The notes under the pieces are model-generated. The model had not been told where the DNA came from. It made no database searches and saw nothing but the letters and a program-made list of their open reading frames with translations. 64,000 bases of DNA, from the NCBI GenBank assembly GCA_903832005.1, contig CAIKZO010000044.1, forward strand, positions 1-64,000. Direction: 5' to 3'. Position 1 is the first letter of the stretch. Every line of letters starts with the position of its first letter. The translations under genes and the position numbers were made by a program. This DNA is from Enhydrobacter aerosaccus (GTDB lineage Bacteria > Pseudomonadota > Alphaproteobacteria > Reyranellales > Reyranellaceae). This document shows positions 1 through 9,139 of the stretch, one piece after another.

Positions 1-28
1 GCTCTTCGCTAAAACGCTTCCGCTTCAT
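1..28 (-). CDS. IS3-family transposase OrfA, N-terminal nine codons only
   Basis: The ATG is at 28-26 on the minus strand and encodes MKRKRFSEE before the window ends. IS3-family OrfA is a small helix-turn-helix protein that binds the element ends and is joined to the DDE catalytic OrfB by programmed frameshifting; neither the helix-turn-helix nor OrfB is visible here. The start is supported by a GAGGAG ribosome-binding site lying in the loop and 3' arm of a hairpin just upstream. Confidence 0.7.
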
Positions 29-50
29 GTCCGTTCTCCTCAGAACGGAC
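29..50 (-). promoter_or_regulatory. Hairpin sequestering the transposase ribosome-binding site
   Basis: GTCCGTTCT and AGAACGGAC are perfect 9-base inverted arms around a 4-base loop. On the minus strand the loop and start of the 3' arm contain GAGGAG, and the arm ends directly at the ATG. Transcripts entering from outside the element would fold this and hide the start site, a device known in several IS families for limiting transposase made by read-through. Confidence 0.6.
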
Positions 51-88
51 TCAACCTTACTACGAGGGAGTTTCAGGGGAGCAGGTCA

Positions 89-342
89 TAACTCCATTCG
101 GTCTATTGAGGCTCAACACAACCAAATACTCCGATCGCCGAGTTCTTGACTCACGAAAGAAGCGCGCTCCGCTGATAAACGACTTTAGTTCGCACCTGCT
201 CGAGGTGCCTCAGTTCACTTTGCGTCAGATCGGCGGAAACGCCTCAGCGGGATTGAGCAGGAACCGGTTGCCCAGTGCCACAACACGGGCCGTGGAGGCC
301 AATCAGTGCGTTTACACTGGTCGTGTATCGTCTCAAGTATAG
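89..342. other. Unassigned 254-base spacer between IS end and GST gene
   Basis: A forward open frame of 78 codons spans most of this stretch, but it lacks a convincing start or ribosome-binding site and shows no familiar motif. No terminator-like stem was found next to the GST stop at 343. It may be debris from the insertion site. Confidence 0.4.
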
Positions 343-1014
343 CTACTTATCCAACTCCGCCGAATCGATCAGCCACGGCTCGTTCTTCGCGGCCTCGGTC
401 CATTCCTTCATCGGCGGATAGGCCTCGATCGCCGCGCAATAGGCTTCGGCGTCGGTGTCGAGCGGCACCCCGAAGGTGCGGAAGCGGGTCACGACGGGGG
501 CGAACATCGCATCGACCGCGCCGATCGCGCCGAACAGGAAGCCGTTGTCCTTGGGCGCCGCGCCGGCGAAGCGCTTGCGGCAGTCGCGCCACAGGCCGGT
601 GATGCGCTCGATGTCGGCGCGCACGCCCGGCGTCATGCCCTTGCCCTTATAAGAAGAACGGATGTTCATCGGCATGTTGCTGCGCAGGTCGGAAAAGCCC
701 GCATGCATCTCGGCCGAGACCGACCGCGCATGGGCCCGCGCCGCGACGGCGGCCGGCCACAGGCCTGCCTCCGGCTTCAGGTCGTTCAGATATTCGGCGA
801 TGGAGAGCGATTCCCACACCGCCAGACCGCGATGCAGAAGCACCGGCACCTTGCCCGAGGGCGAATGCTTGCGGATCGACGCCGCCGTCTCGGGCAGGTC
901 GAGCGGGATCACGACCTCGTCGAACTCGATGTTCGCGATGCGGGCCATCAGCCAGCCACGCAGCGACCACGAGGAATAGTTCTTGTTGCCGATCACGACC
1001 GTGTAGTCGGCCAT
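343..1014 (-). CDS. Glutathione S-transferase family protein
   Basis: This 223-residue protein has the usual GST size and layout. The N-terminal thioredoxin-like half contains NKNYSSWSLRGW, where the serine cluster corresponds to the glutathione-activating position, then the cis-proline segment SGKVPVLL and ESLSIAEYL, which contacts the glutathione gamma-glutamyl group. The C-terminal half is all-helical. Such cytosolic enzymes conjugate or isomerise electrophiles; the substrate is unknown. The start at 1014 is chosen because GGGAGGG lies about seven bases upstream and the family begins at this residue; the frame stays open further upstream but that extension is arginine-rich antisense-type sequence. 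It is transcribed away from the aminopeptidase gene, so the two share the 1015-1121 spacer. Confidence 0.88.
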   Translation of the reverse strand: MADYTVVIGNKNYSSWSLRGWLMARIANIEFDEVVIPLDLPETAASIRKHSPSGKVPVLLHRGLAVWESLSIAEYLNDLKPEAGLWPAAVAARAHARSVSAEMHAGFSDLRSNMPMNIRSSYKGKGMTPGVRADIERITGLWRDCRKRFAGAAPKDNGFLFGAIGAVDAMFAPVVTRFRTFGVPLDTDAEAYCAAIEAYPPMKEWTEAAKNEPWLIDSAELDK

Positions 1015-1075
1015 GCGCCCTCCCAGAGACCCAAACGTCACACACCTTGCCAGCGCCACACTTTGCCCGGCAATC

Positions 1076-1104
1076 TTGACCCGTGCACTAGTCTTGGCAT
1101 TACC
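1076..1104 (+). promoter_or_regulatory. Candidate promoter for the aminopeptidase operon
   Basis: TTGACC at 1076-1081 matches a -35 box, and CATTAC near 1098-1103 is a plausible weak -10 box at about 16 bases spacing. Transcription would then start near 1110, only a short distance before the ATG at 1122. This is pattern matching only. Confidence 0.3.
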
Positions 1105-1121
1105 GTTTAGTGAGCCTGTCC

Positions 1122-2494
<1,373 letters not shown>

Positions 2495-2498
<4 letters not shown>

Positions 2499-3034
2499 CG
2501 ACCGACACACTCGAAAAGTCAGCGGGCGAAAAGACCTACACGCTCGAAGCGCTCGCCTCCGACATCAAGGCGGCGCTCGCGGCCGATCCCGGCCGTGGCG
2601 GCAAGGAAGCCGTCTGCAAGCTCGTCTCCAAGGTGCTGCTCGACAAGGACTTCGTCGCCAAGCACCTCACGCCCGAGCAGTGCAAGCCGCGCAAGGTGCT
2701 CTACGAAGACGCCGAGACCGGCTTCTGCATCTGCGGCCACGTCTACATGAAGCCCGCCAAGGGCGAGCCGCACGACCACGGCTCGAGCTGGGCGATCTAT
2801 GGTCTCGCCGAAGGCGACACCGAGATGGTCGACTGGGAGATCGTTAAGAAGGCCGAGGGCGACCAGCCGAACCTGGTGAAGGCCACCCGGAGCTACGTGC
2901 TGAAGCCCGGCGACTCGCATTTCTACGACGTCGGCGACGTCCACTCGCCCAACCGCGAGACCGTGACCAAGCTCGTCCGCATCGAAGGCGCCAACCTCGA
3001 CCGCATCAAGCGCTCGCACATCAAGGCGGCGTAG
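2495..3034 (+). CDS. Cupin-fold protein, cysteine-dioxygenase-like
   Basis: This 179-residue protein has a short helical N-terminus and then a double-stranded beta-helix. The probable metal site is EPHDHGSSW, with histidines near residues 93 and 95, and a later HFYDVGDVHS supplies a further histidine. That arrangement resembles the cysteine dioxygenase and related metal-cupin group, but the substrate cannot be read from sequence. It starts inside the stop of the aminopeptidase gene (ATGA overlap), so the two are one transcript. A strong inverted repeat follows its stop. A cytosolic location is likely because no leader is present. Confidence 0.7.
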
Positions 3035-3046
3035 GCGTCGTTCTCT

Positions 3047-3086
3047 GTCTCACCGTCTCATTCCCTCGGGCGTGAGACGGTGAGAC
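3047..3086. terminator. Perfect 14-base stem between convergent cupin and immunity genes
   Basis: GTCTCACCGTCTCA at 3047-3060 and its exact complement at 3073-3086 flank a 12-base loop. It sits between the stops of two convergent genes (3034 and 3095), the position of a bidirectional terminator. There is no T run, so it may act as a Rho-linked or RNA-stabilising hairpin instead. The GTCTCAC/GTGAGAC core recurs at 38514-38531. Confidence 0.6.
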
Positions 3087-3094
3087 AAGCGCTG

Positions 3095-3460
3095 CTACTC
3101 TATTCCGACGATCACCTTTTCCGCGTGGCCCGGAGGCGTCTTCCAAACCCGAACTCTTGTCGTCGTTCCCGTCGTCGGCATCTCAAGGATAATTTCTCGC
3201 TCGGACGTTTCCAGAACGACCTTGCGATTGGGCGTGAGCAGGTTGCCCAGAAACACCGGGGATTGCCCCGGATCCACCTCTGGTGTCACTCCCAGCGTCA
3301 ACTCTGCCTCGTCTTCTTGTTCGTGTTGGCAAGCAACGGCAATACAGGAAGCTGTTGCCGCGACCGTGAGAGGCCCGTCCCATTCCGGAACGTCGGTCCC
3401 ATTCGGATCGGAGATGAAGAAGACTCCATTGGGTATTCCCATCTTGGCCCTCTTAATCAT
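3095..3460 (-). CDS. Putative immunity protein for the adjacent toxin
   Basis: This is a 121-residue soluble protein without leader or membrane segment. It is rich in beta-forming residues and acidic side chains (EQEDEAEL near the middle). No family was recognised. Its ATG overlaps the stop of the 449-residue gene upstream as ATGA, so it is made with that protein. A small cytosolic protein immediately downstream of a gene ending in a nuclease-like domain is the classic position of an immunity protein in polymorphic toxin systems; an acidic partner for a basic nuclease would fit. The function is inferred from position only. Confidence 0.55.
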   Translation of the reverse strand: MIKRAKMGIPNGVFFISDPNGTDVPEWDGPLTVAATASCIAVACQHEQEDEAELTLGVTPEVDPGQSPVFLGNLLTPNRKVVLETSEREIILEMPTTGTTTRVRVWKTPPGHAEKVIVGIE

Positions 3461-4806
3461 TGTTCAGGATCCTTCTTGAGTAATTCACGAGCATACTCCT
3501 CCGCTTCTTTTAAATAGCGCGAAGTCTGTCCGCCCTGTCGTGCGCTGCAAGTCATGCACTGAGGGTAAAGACGCTGATCAACTCCCGCAAAATTCAAGCG
3601 CGAAGCCGGTTGATGATCGAGGTAGAAATTACCCGAAGGCGTTCCTGGATCTCGACTGCCACAAGTATGGCATCCAGTCTTGTAGCCAATCCGATTTCCG
3701 TCCGCTCTTTCCGCTTTGTTGAAGTTTCGCTTGCTTGATCGGGCCGGAATCGACTCTCCTGCAAACTTCCCAATTGGGATTGCATCCCCGGGGGTTGGCG
3801 CGGCGCGGGCCGGTGATTTGGCCAGAGGAATGCTTATGGGCGGTGGCCGAACTACTTCCAGAGGCGCATCGCCGTGCGCGATGCGATCCTGGGGAGTTGC
3901 CGTGTGCTCCAGTTTCTTGATTAGATAGACCGGATCGTCCTTGGCCTTGTGCCGCTCGTCCTCAGCCTGTGCATACTGTTTGCCGACTTCCACCGGTTCC
4001 GGTGACGCGTCGGAAATTATCTCCGGCTTGCCTGTTTCAACTCCGTCCGCTGAAGTGTCGAGCGACACGGGCATGAGCGCGCCGGCGTAGGCGCTGCCCG
4101 TATCGAAGCGTTGCTCGCTTCCGAGTTGGGCCTGCAATGGCCTGGCGTGGGTGGGATCAAGTTGGTCCTGTACTCGATCGAAGAGTGCGGTTGCGCCGCT
4201 GATATTCCCGGCGCCGAGTCGCGCTTGGATGGCAGCGCTGAGGATGCCGCTCCGCGCCTTTGCAGCGGCAGCATTCTCGGCTTCGACGTCGGGCGGCTGG
4301 TCACCGACTCGGGCATGGGCGCGAGCCGCGCTACCGGCGGCTGTACCGATGGCATCGATCAATCCATCGTCGTTGTGGCGATAAGCCGCCTCCTTGGTGA
4401 GGAGGGCGATGCGGTCGAGTGCGGTTTGGCGCTGCCATACTTTGCTCTGTTCGGAGACGTGGCGGGCGATGTCATCGCGCGTGAGCTGCAGATGTGCGTC
4501 GAGCGCCGGGCCCAGTTTCCGGCGCTGCGCGTCGTTGGCGAGACCGTCGAGAGCGTCTTCATTCAGCCTGGAAAGACTGTCCAGGACGAACGGTGCCGTC
4601 CGGATCGCGTCGGCGCCCTGCGTTCGATAGAAGGCATCAGGCGCAACGAAAAGTGCGTCCTGCTTAGTGGCGATGAAGCGATTCAATTCGCTTTCGGCTC
4701 GCGTGTTGTCGGCGATCGCCTGCTCGCGCGCGATCCTGGGATCGGGCGGCGGAGGTGGCGAAGATTCGGGCGGCATCGCCCCGTAAGGAATGATGAAGTT
4801 TGCCAT
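3457..4806 (-). CDS. Probable polymorphic toxin with C-terminal cysteine-rich nuclease-like domain
   Basis: The 449-residue product has three parts. Residues 1-25 are proline-rich (SSPPPPPD). Residues about 25-270 are helical and alanine-rich, resembling helical regions of phage virion or prophage structural proteins seen in alphaproteobacteria. A linker leads to a compact tail from about 374 with C379-x2-C382, D397-H398 in YLDHQP, and C417-x2-C420. Two CxxC knuckles around a DH pair suggest a treble-clef or HNH-like metal nuclease, and I recall similar GCHTCG...DHQP...CxxC tails at the ends of bacterial toxins. No signal peptide is visible, so export would need a secretion system or phage-like particle. 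It is coupled by ATGA to the putative immunity gene. A leader-like motif shared with the 50.5 kb locus lies 21-51 bases upstream. Confidence 0.6.
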   Translation of the reverse strand: MANFIIPYGAMPPESSPPPPPDPRIAREQAIADNTRAESELNRFIATKQDALFVAPDAFYRTQGADAIRTAPFVLDSLSRLNEDALDGLANDAQRRKLGPALDAHLQLTRDDIARHVSEQSKVWQRQTALDRIALLTKEAAYRHNDDGLIDAIGTAAGSAARAHARVGDQPPDVEAENAAAAKARSGILSAAIQARLGAGNISGATALFDRVQDQLDPTHARPLQAQLGSEQRFDTGSAYAGALMPVSLDTSADGVETGKPEIISDASPEPVEVGKQYAQAEDERHKAKDDPVYLIKKLEHTATPQDRIAHGDAPLEVVRPPPISIPLAKSPARAAPTPGDAIPIGKFAGESIPARSSKRNFNKAERADGNRIGYKTGCHTCGSRDPGTPSGNFYLDHQPASRLNFAGVDQRLYPQCMTCSARQGGQTSRYLKEAEEYARELLKKDPEQ

Positions 4807-4826
4807 ACACGCGAAACTAAGCGCGT

Positions 4827-4857
4827 TGGCGACAATCCTGACTTATGGTCGTTATAT
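4827..4857 (-). promoter_or_regulatory. Leader/promoter motif shared with the 50.5 kb locus
   Basis: On the minus strand this reads ATATAACGACCATAAGTC and then ends in TCGCCA, 20 bases before the toxin ATG. The same 31-base stretch, differing at three positions, lies at 50506-50536 in the same orientation ahead of another minus-strand gene. A 15-base core TAACGACCATAAGTC also occurs at 51622-51636. Conservation upstream of two unrelated genes points to a shared promoter, operator or leader. Confidence 0.5.
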
Positions 4858-5036
4858 TGAAGATATTATTGGCCCGCTTGGAACGGCTTGATTGGCGAGC
4901 AGGCAGTTCCTGCTCTCCGGAGAGCTCGAGCCGGATAAAATCGAGTGCGTTTCCAAACGCGTCGTCAGCGGTTCCCGTCACTCCCACTGAACGCGCGGGC
5001 GTGGTGCATTTCTACCGCGCCCGCTAATGTCGGGAT

Positions 5037-6164
5037 ATGACCGACACTTCCGCTCCTCCGGCTCCGCCTCCCGCACCTCCGCCCGCTCCCAAGACCCGCG
5101 TCTGGCACATCGACTGGATCGTGCGCGGGTCGGCGCTCGTGGTCGCCGTGGCGATCGTGGTTCTGTTCACGACGCAGTGGAACCGCTGGGTGGGCAACGC
5201 CACGCGGGAGAATACCGACGACGCCTATGTCCGTGGCGACGTCACGCCGCTCAGCGCGAGGGTCGAGGGCTATGTGCGGGACGTGCCCGTCACCGACTTC
5301 CAGAAGGTCAGGGCGGGCGACCTGCTGGTCCAGATCGAGGATGCCGACTACCGCGCCCGGCTGGCCCAGGCCGAAGCCGACGCCCTGGCGGCGGAAGCGG
5401 GGATCGAGAACATCAAGGCGCACAAGTCGGCCCAGAAGGCGCAGGTCGCCGACGCCGAAGCAGCGATTGCCGGGACCGAGGCCGACGCCGACCGCACGCG
5501 CCTCGAATTCGAGCGCCAGCGCGCGCTGCTGAACTCGACCTACGGCACGCCGCAGCGGGTCGAGCAGGCCAATGCCGAAGCCAAGCGTTTTGTCGCGACC
5601 CTGGCCAGCAAGCGCGCCGAGCTCGAGGCGCAACGCCGCCAGCTCGCCGTGCTCGACACGCAGGAGTCGGAACTGCGCGCCGCGGTGAAGGCCAAGCAGG
5701 CGTCGCTCGATCTCGCGCGCATCAACCTCGGCTACACCAGGATCGCCGCGCCGGTGGGCGGCGTGGTCAGCGAGCGTGGCATCCGCCCCGGGCAATATGC
5801 GCATGCCGGCAGCCAGATCATCTCCGTCGTGCCGCTCGACAACGTCTGGGTCATCGCCAACTTCAAGGAGACGCAGCTCACTCACGTGGTCGTGGGCCAG
5901 CAGGCCGAGATCCGCGTCGATACCTTTCCGGGAACGGTGGTGAAGGCGCGGGTCGACTCGCTCTCGCCCGCCAGCGGCGCGCAGTTCAGCCTGCTGCCGC
6001 CCGATAACGCCACCGGCAATTTCACCAAGGTCGTGCAGCGCATTCCGGTGAAGCTGGTCCTCGCCGCCGACAATCCGCTGGCCGGCAAGCTGCGGCCGGG
6101 CATGTCGGTCGAGGCGACGATCCTTACCGATACGACGCCCGCCGCAACGACCAGCAAGCCATGA
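5037..6164 (+). CDS. HlyD/EmrA-type membrane fusion protein of an efflux pump
   Basis: Periplasmic adaptor that links an inner-membrane transporter to an outer-membrane channel. The 375-residue product has a proline-rich cytosolic tip, one membrane segment at about residues 29-46 (ALVVAVAIVVLF), and a first lipoyl half beginning TDDAYVRGDVTPLSARVEGYV, split here only by the usual hairpin. A long alanine/glutamate-rich coiled-coil hairpin covers about 105-225. The second lipoyl half is RIAAPVGGVVSE, followed by beta-barrel segments. The length fits EmrA. The stop overlaps the transporter start as ATGA. With the 14-segment transporter next door it forms an EmrAB-type drug efflux module; no outer-membrane factor gene is present. 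Confidence 0.88.
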   Translation: MTDTSAPPAPPPAPPPAPKTRVWHIDWIVRGSALVVAVAIVVLFTTQWNRWVGNATRENTDDAYVRGDVTPLSARVEGYVRDVPVTDFQKVRAGDLLVQIEDADYRARLAQAEADALAAEAGIENIKAHKSAQKAQVADAEAAIAGTEADADRTRLEFERQRALLNSTYGTPQRVEQANAEAKRFVATLASKRAELEAQRRQLAVLDTQESELRAAVKAKQASLDLARINLGYTRIAAPVGGVVSERGIRPGQYAHAGSQIISVVPLDNVWVIANFKETQLTHVVVGQQAEIRVDTFPGTVVKARVDSLSPASGAQFSLLPPDNATGNFTKVVQRIPVKLVLAADNPLAGKLRPGMSVEATILTDTTPAATTSKP

Positions 6165-7777
6165 GCATGGCCGCGGCCGCGGCACCGGGTGGAGCGCGGG
6201 GTGCGCCACTAGCACCGTCGGTCGCCACGCCGCGCTGCGACCGCCCGGTCTTCGGCATCCTGGCCGTGATCCTGGGCGCGTTCATCTCCTCGCTGAACAC
6301 CAAGCTCACCACCTTTGGCTTGGCCGACGTTCGCGGCGGCCTGGGCTTTGGCTTCGACGAGGCGACCTGGATCGGCACGATCTTTGGCGCCGCGCAAATG
6401 GCCGCCACGCCGGCCGCCGCGTGGCTGGCCACGGTGCTCAGCACCCGGCGCGTGCTGATGTGGACCGGCGTCACTTTCGCGCTGGCGTCGATCTTCCCGC
6501 CGATCACGACCGACTACACCGTGACCATCGCCCTGCAGCTGGTGCGCGGCCTCGCCGTCGGCGCCTTCATTCCGGCAGCGCTCGGCTTCGTGCTGCGCAG
6601 CCTGCAGCCGAAATGGTGGATGTGGGGCATTGCCGCCTACGCCTTCCGCTTCACCTTCTCGCAGAACATCGCGGGCTCGATCGAGGGCTGGTACTCGGAG
6701 ACCGGCCGCTGGCAGTGGCTCTACTGGCAGAACGTGCCGCTGACCGCGCTGATGCTGGTGCTGGTCGCGATCGCCATGCCGCGCCGGCCGGTCGACCGCG
6801 TCCTGCTGGCCCGCACCGACTGGGGCGCGCTGATCTATGCCGGCGTGGGCTTTGGGTTGATCTATGCCGGGCTCGACCAGGGCAATCGCCTCGACTGGTT
6901 CAATTCGGGGCTGGTCAACGGCCTGCTGCTCGCCGGACTTTTCCTGGTCGCGTTCTTCTTCGTGCACGAGGCAATCACGCCCAACCCGCTGATCCATCTC
7001 CCGGTGCTGGCGCAGCCCAATGTTTGGGGACCGGCACTGCTGATCTCGCTCTATGGCTTCGGCTCGACGGCGGCGGGCTTCGTGTTGCCCGACTACATGA
7101 CGCGCATCCAGGGCCTGCGCGACATCCAGATCGGCGACGCGCTCAACTGGATCGCGCTGCCGCAGATCGTGCTGGTGCCGCTCGCGGCCGTGCTCGTGCG
7201 GCGGATCGATGCGCGCTATCTCCTCGTGGCGGGCTTCGGGACCATCGCCATCGGCAGCTGGATGGACACCGCGCTGACCCATGATTGGGTCAGCGGCGAT
7301 TTCCTGCCGTCGCAATGTGTCGAGGCGGTGGGGCTGGCCTTCGCGATCACCGCACTCGTCACCTACGCGATCTCCCACATCACGCCGGCCCAGGCCGCGG
7401 CGATCGCCACCACGATCCAGATCGCGCGCCTGTTGGGCTCGGAACTCGGCAGCGCGCTGATCCAGACCTTCGTGCGGACGCGCGAGCAGGTTCACTCCAA
7501 CCTGCTCGGCACCCATGTCGTGGGCGGAGCGGCCTCGACGTCCGACATGCAGACGCTTCTCTCCAGCGTGTTCGCCAACCGCGCGACCGGCCTCGGCGAC
7601 GCCGCGGCCCAGGGCACCGGCCTGCTCGCCGCCGCCGTGCAGCGCGAGTCCTACGTGCTGGCCTATATCGACGCCTTCTGGCTGATCGCCTGGGTGTCGC
7701 TCGCCGGCCTGCTCGTCATCGTCTTCCTGCGCCGCCCGCCGCCCAATCCGCTGACGCCGCCCCGGATTCCGGTGTGA
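6161..7777 (+). CDS. MFS transporter, DHA2/EmrB-type multidrug efflux
   Basis: The 538-residue polytopic protein has alternating hydrophobic segments across its whole length, consistent with the 14 helices of the DHA2 drug:H+ antiporter group. Loop 2-3 is not a strict MFS motif A, but motif C-like glycine-rich helices and VLSTRRVLMW near residue 90 fit the family. ATG 6161 overlaps the stop of the fusion protein. It would expel hydrophobic compounds from the cytosol or inner membrane through the HlyD partner. No local regulator (MarR/TetR) accompanies the pair, which is unusual for Emr systems; control may be from elsewhere. Confidence 0.87.
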   Translation: MSMAAAAAPGGARGAPLAPSVATPRCDRPVFGILAVILGAFISSLNTKLTTFGLADVRGGLGFGFDEATWIGTIFGAAQMAATPAAAWLATVLSTRRVLMWTGVTFALASIFPPITTDYTVTIALQLVRGLAVGAFIPAALGFVLRSLQPKWWMWGIAAYAFRFTFSQNIAGSIEGWYSETGRWQWLYWQNVPLTALMLVLVAIAMPRRPVDRVLLARTDWGALIYAGVGFGLIYAGLDQGNRLDWFNSGLVNGLLLAGLFLVAFFFVHEAITPNPLIHLPVLAQPNVWGPALLISLYGFGSTAAGFVLPDYMTRIQGLRDIQIGDALNWIALPQIVLVPLAAVLVRRIDARYLLVAGFGTIAIGSWMDTALTHDWVSGDFLPSQCVEAVGLAFAITALVTYAISHITPAQAAAIATTIQIARLLGSELGSALIQTFVRTREQVHSNLLGTHVVGGAASTSDMQTLLSSVFANRATGLGDAAAQGTGLLAAAVQRESYVLAYIDAFWLIAWVSLAGLLVIVFLRRPPPNPLTPPRIPV

Positions 7778-8027
7778 TGAAAGGCTCGTAAAGAGGCCTC
7801 TAGAAAAGCGCAATGTTAACTTGCGTTTATTGCTAAAATCGCTATATAGATATTCAGGTCGACCATTTGAGGCACCATGATTCGCGCCCGCGCGATGCAT
7901 TCGCTCGCCTATTCGGCGCCAGAAAGGGCCTGCCGGCGGGATTCGGGAGCGCTTCGCGAGGGGCTCGGGAGGGAATGCGAAAAGCCCAGCATCGCCAACG
8001 CGTTAGTCTGTCCCGCGCAAATTCCCG

Positions 8028-8054
8028 AGCACTTCGCGAGCCTCGCGAAGCGCT
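8028..8054. repeat. Palindrome CTTCGCGAG/CTCGCGAAG
   Basis: The 9-base arms at 8032-8040 and 8042-8050 are exact complements around a single C, and the pairing extends three more bases each side past one mismatch. With so short a centre it could be a protein-binding dyad, or in RNA a stem with a strained loop. Confidence 0.6.
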
Positions 8055-8110
8055 CGGAACAAATCCGTAAAAGCCTTGCGAGTCGGTCTTTTAGAACGCT
8101 TTCACGAGCG

Positions 8111-8132
8111 ATTCGCGAGGCGCCGAATTTTT
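8111..8132 (+). terminator. Possible intrinsic terminator for the efflux operon
   Basis: ATTCG and CGAAT form a 5-base stem around an eight-base GC-rich loop, directly followed by a run of seven T. The stem is short, so termination would be partial. It lies just before the convergent TctC gene. Confidence 0.4.
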
Positions 8133-8146
8133 TTACGACGCATCGC

Positions 8147-9139
8147 TTAATTCGCATCCATCTTAAGCCCTTCCTTGTCGATCACGCCTTTCCAGAGCGC
8201 GATCTGGCTGTCGACGAACTTGCTGTACTCGGCGGGCGTGCCGTAGTCGGCATAGCCGGCCATGGTCTTGAAGCGCTCGAGCGTGTCGGGGAGCGCAAGG
8301 AAGCGCTTCATCTCGGCGTTCAGCGACTCCACGATCGGCGCGGGCGTGCCGCCGGGCAGGAAGACGCCGAACCAGGCGGAGACGTCGAACGGCTTGAGCT
8401 CCGGCATGGTCTCGCGGATTGGCGGCAGGTCGGGGACCATCGGGTTGCGTTGCGCCGAAGTGATGGCGAGCGCGCGGAGTTTGCCGGCGCGCATGAACTC
8501 GACGCTCGAGGTGAGGTTGTCGAAGAAATAGCTGGTCACGCCCGCGATCAGGTCGTTCAGCGCGGGCGCGGCGCCGCGATAGGGGACGTGGGTCGCCTTG
8601 GCGCCGGTAAGCTGGAGGAACCACGCGCCGCTCAGGTGCGGCGACTGGCCGGTGCCGGAGGAGGCGTAGGAGACCTTGCCGTCCTGGCTCTTCAGCCAGG
8701 CCACGAACTCGGGGACGGTCTTGGCCGGCACCGAGGGATGGACCACCAGCACGTTGGGCGTGGCGATGATGTCCGACACCGCGATCAGGTCGGCGGGCTT
8801 GTAGGACATGTTGCGGTAGAGCGAGTAGGCGATCGACTGCGGGCCGATGTTGCCGAGGAGGAGGGTGTGGCCGTCGGGCGGCGACTTGGCCACCTCGGCG
8901 CTGCCGATCACGCCGCCGGCGCCCGACTTGTTGTCGATCACGACCGACTGGCCCCAGGCGGCCTGCAGGTGCTGGCCGAGCAGGCGGCCGGCCACGTCGG
9001 TGGTGCCGCCGGCCGCGGCCGGGACGACGATGCGGATGGGCTTGGTCGGGCGCCAGGGCGTGTCGGCCCGGGCGCTGGACGCTACTGGAATCGCTATTGT
9101 TGCCGCCAACAGGCCGCGGCGGGACAGATGCCGGTTCAT
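8147..9139 (-). CDS. Bug/TctC-family periplasmic solute receptor
   Basis: The 330-residue protein starts with a Tat-type leader (SRRGLLAATIAIPVASSARA) and then the standard Bug opening WRPTKPIRIVVPAAAGGTTDVAGRL. The VIDNKSGAGG and THVPYRGAAPALNDL segments line the ligand pocket. Bug proteins bind carboxylates and related small organic ligands in the periplasm, usually for tripartite tricarboxylate (TctAB) transport or sensing. No TctA or TctB membrane gene is nearby, so it is an orphan receptor, as is common where this family has expanded. Start ATG 9139. It is transcribed away from the PCMT-like gene, with a 143-base shared upstream region. Confidence 0.9.
   Translation of the reverse strand: MNRHLSRRGLLAATIAIPVASSARADTPWRPTKPIRIVVPAAAGGTTDVAGRLLGQHLQAAWGQSVVIDNKSGAGGVIGSAEVAKSPPDGHTLLLGNIGPQSIAYSLYRNMSYKPADLIAVSDIIATPNVLVVHPSVPAKTVPEFVAWLKSQDGKVSYASSGTGQSPHLSGAWFLQLTGAKATHVPYRGAAPALNDLIAGVTSYFFDNLTSSVEFMRAGKLRALAITSAQRNPMVPDLPPIRETMPELKPFDVSAWFGVFLPGGTPAPIVESLNAEMKRFLALPDTLERFKTMAGYADYGTPAEYSKFVDSQIALWKGVIDKEGLKMDAN

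Larger units (their letters stand above)
1..88 (-). mobile_element. IS3-family insertion sequence, end fragment cut by window edge
   Basis: Read on the minus strand, the segment begins at 88 with TGACCTGCTCCCC, which resembles the terminal inverted repeats of IS3-family elements. It continues through an AT-richer leader into an open frame starting MKRKRFSEE, the usual opening of an IS3-type OrfA transposase. Only the tip, leader and first nine codons lie in the window; the body lies to the left. Bases just right of 88 would be the target-site flank. Identification rests on the terminal sequence plus the first residues, so the family is fairly secure and the exact IS is not. Confidence 0.75.
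7778..8146. other. 369-base intergenic region with repeated TTCGCGAG
   Basis: There is no credible gene: the open frames present on both strands are arginine-rich shadows without ribosome-binding sites. TTCGCGAG occurs at about 7953, 8033 and 8112, and its complement at 8042-8049. One pair makes a perfect palindrome and the last lies in a terminator-like stem. The first 90 bases after the MFS stop are AT-richer (7800-7860). Confidence 0.6.

Noticed and set aside
106-342. 78-codon frame after the IS end
   Set aside because: No start codon context, no homology recognised; left as unassigned spacer.
3457-4806. Toxin gene as part of a resident prophage
   Set aside because: The body resembles phage structural proteins, but no capsid, tail, integrase or lysis genes are nearby.
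6209-7900. 563-codon antisense frame opposite the MFS transporter
   Set aside because: Low-complexity shadow; no start site and no domain.
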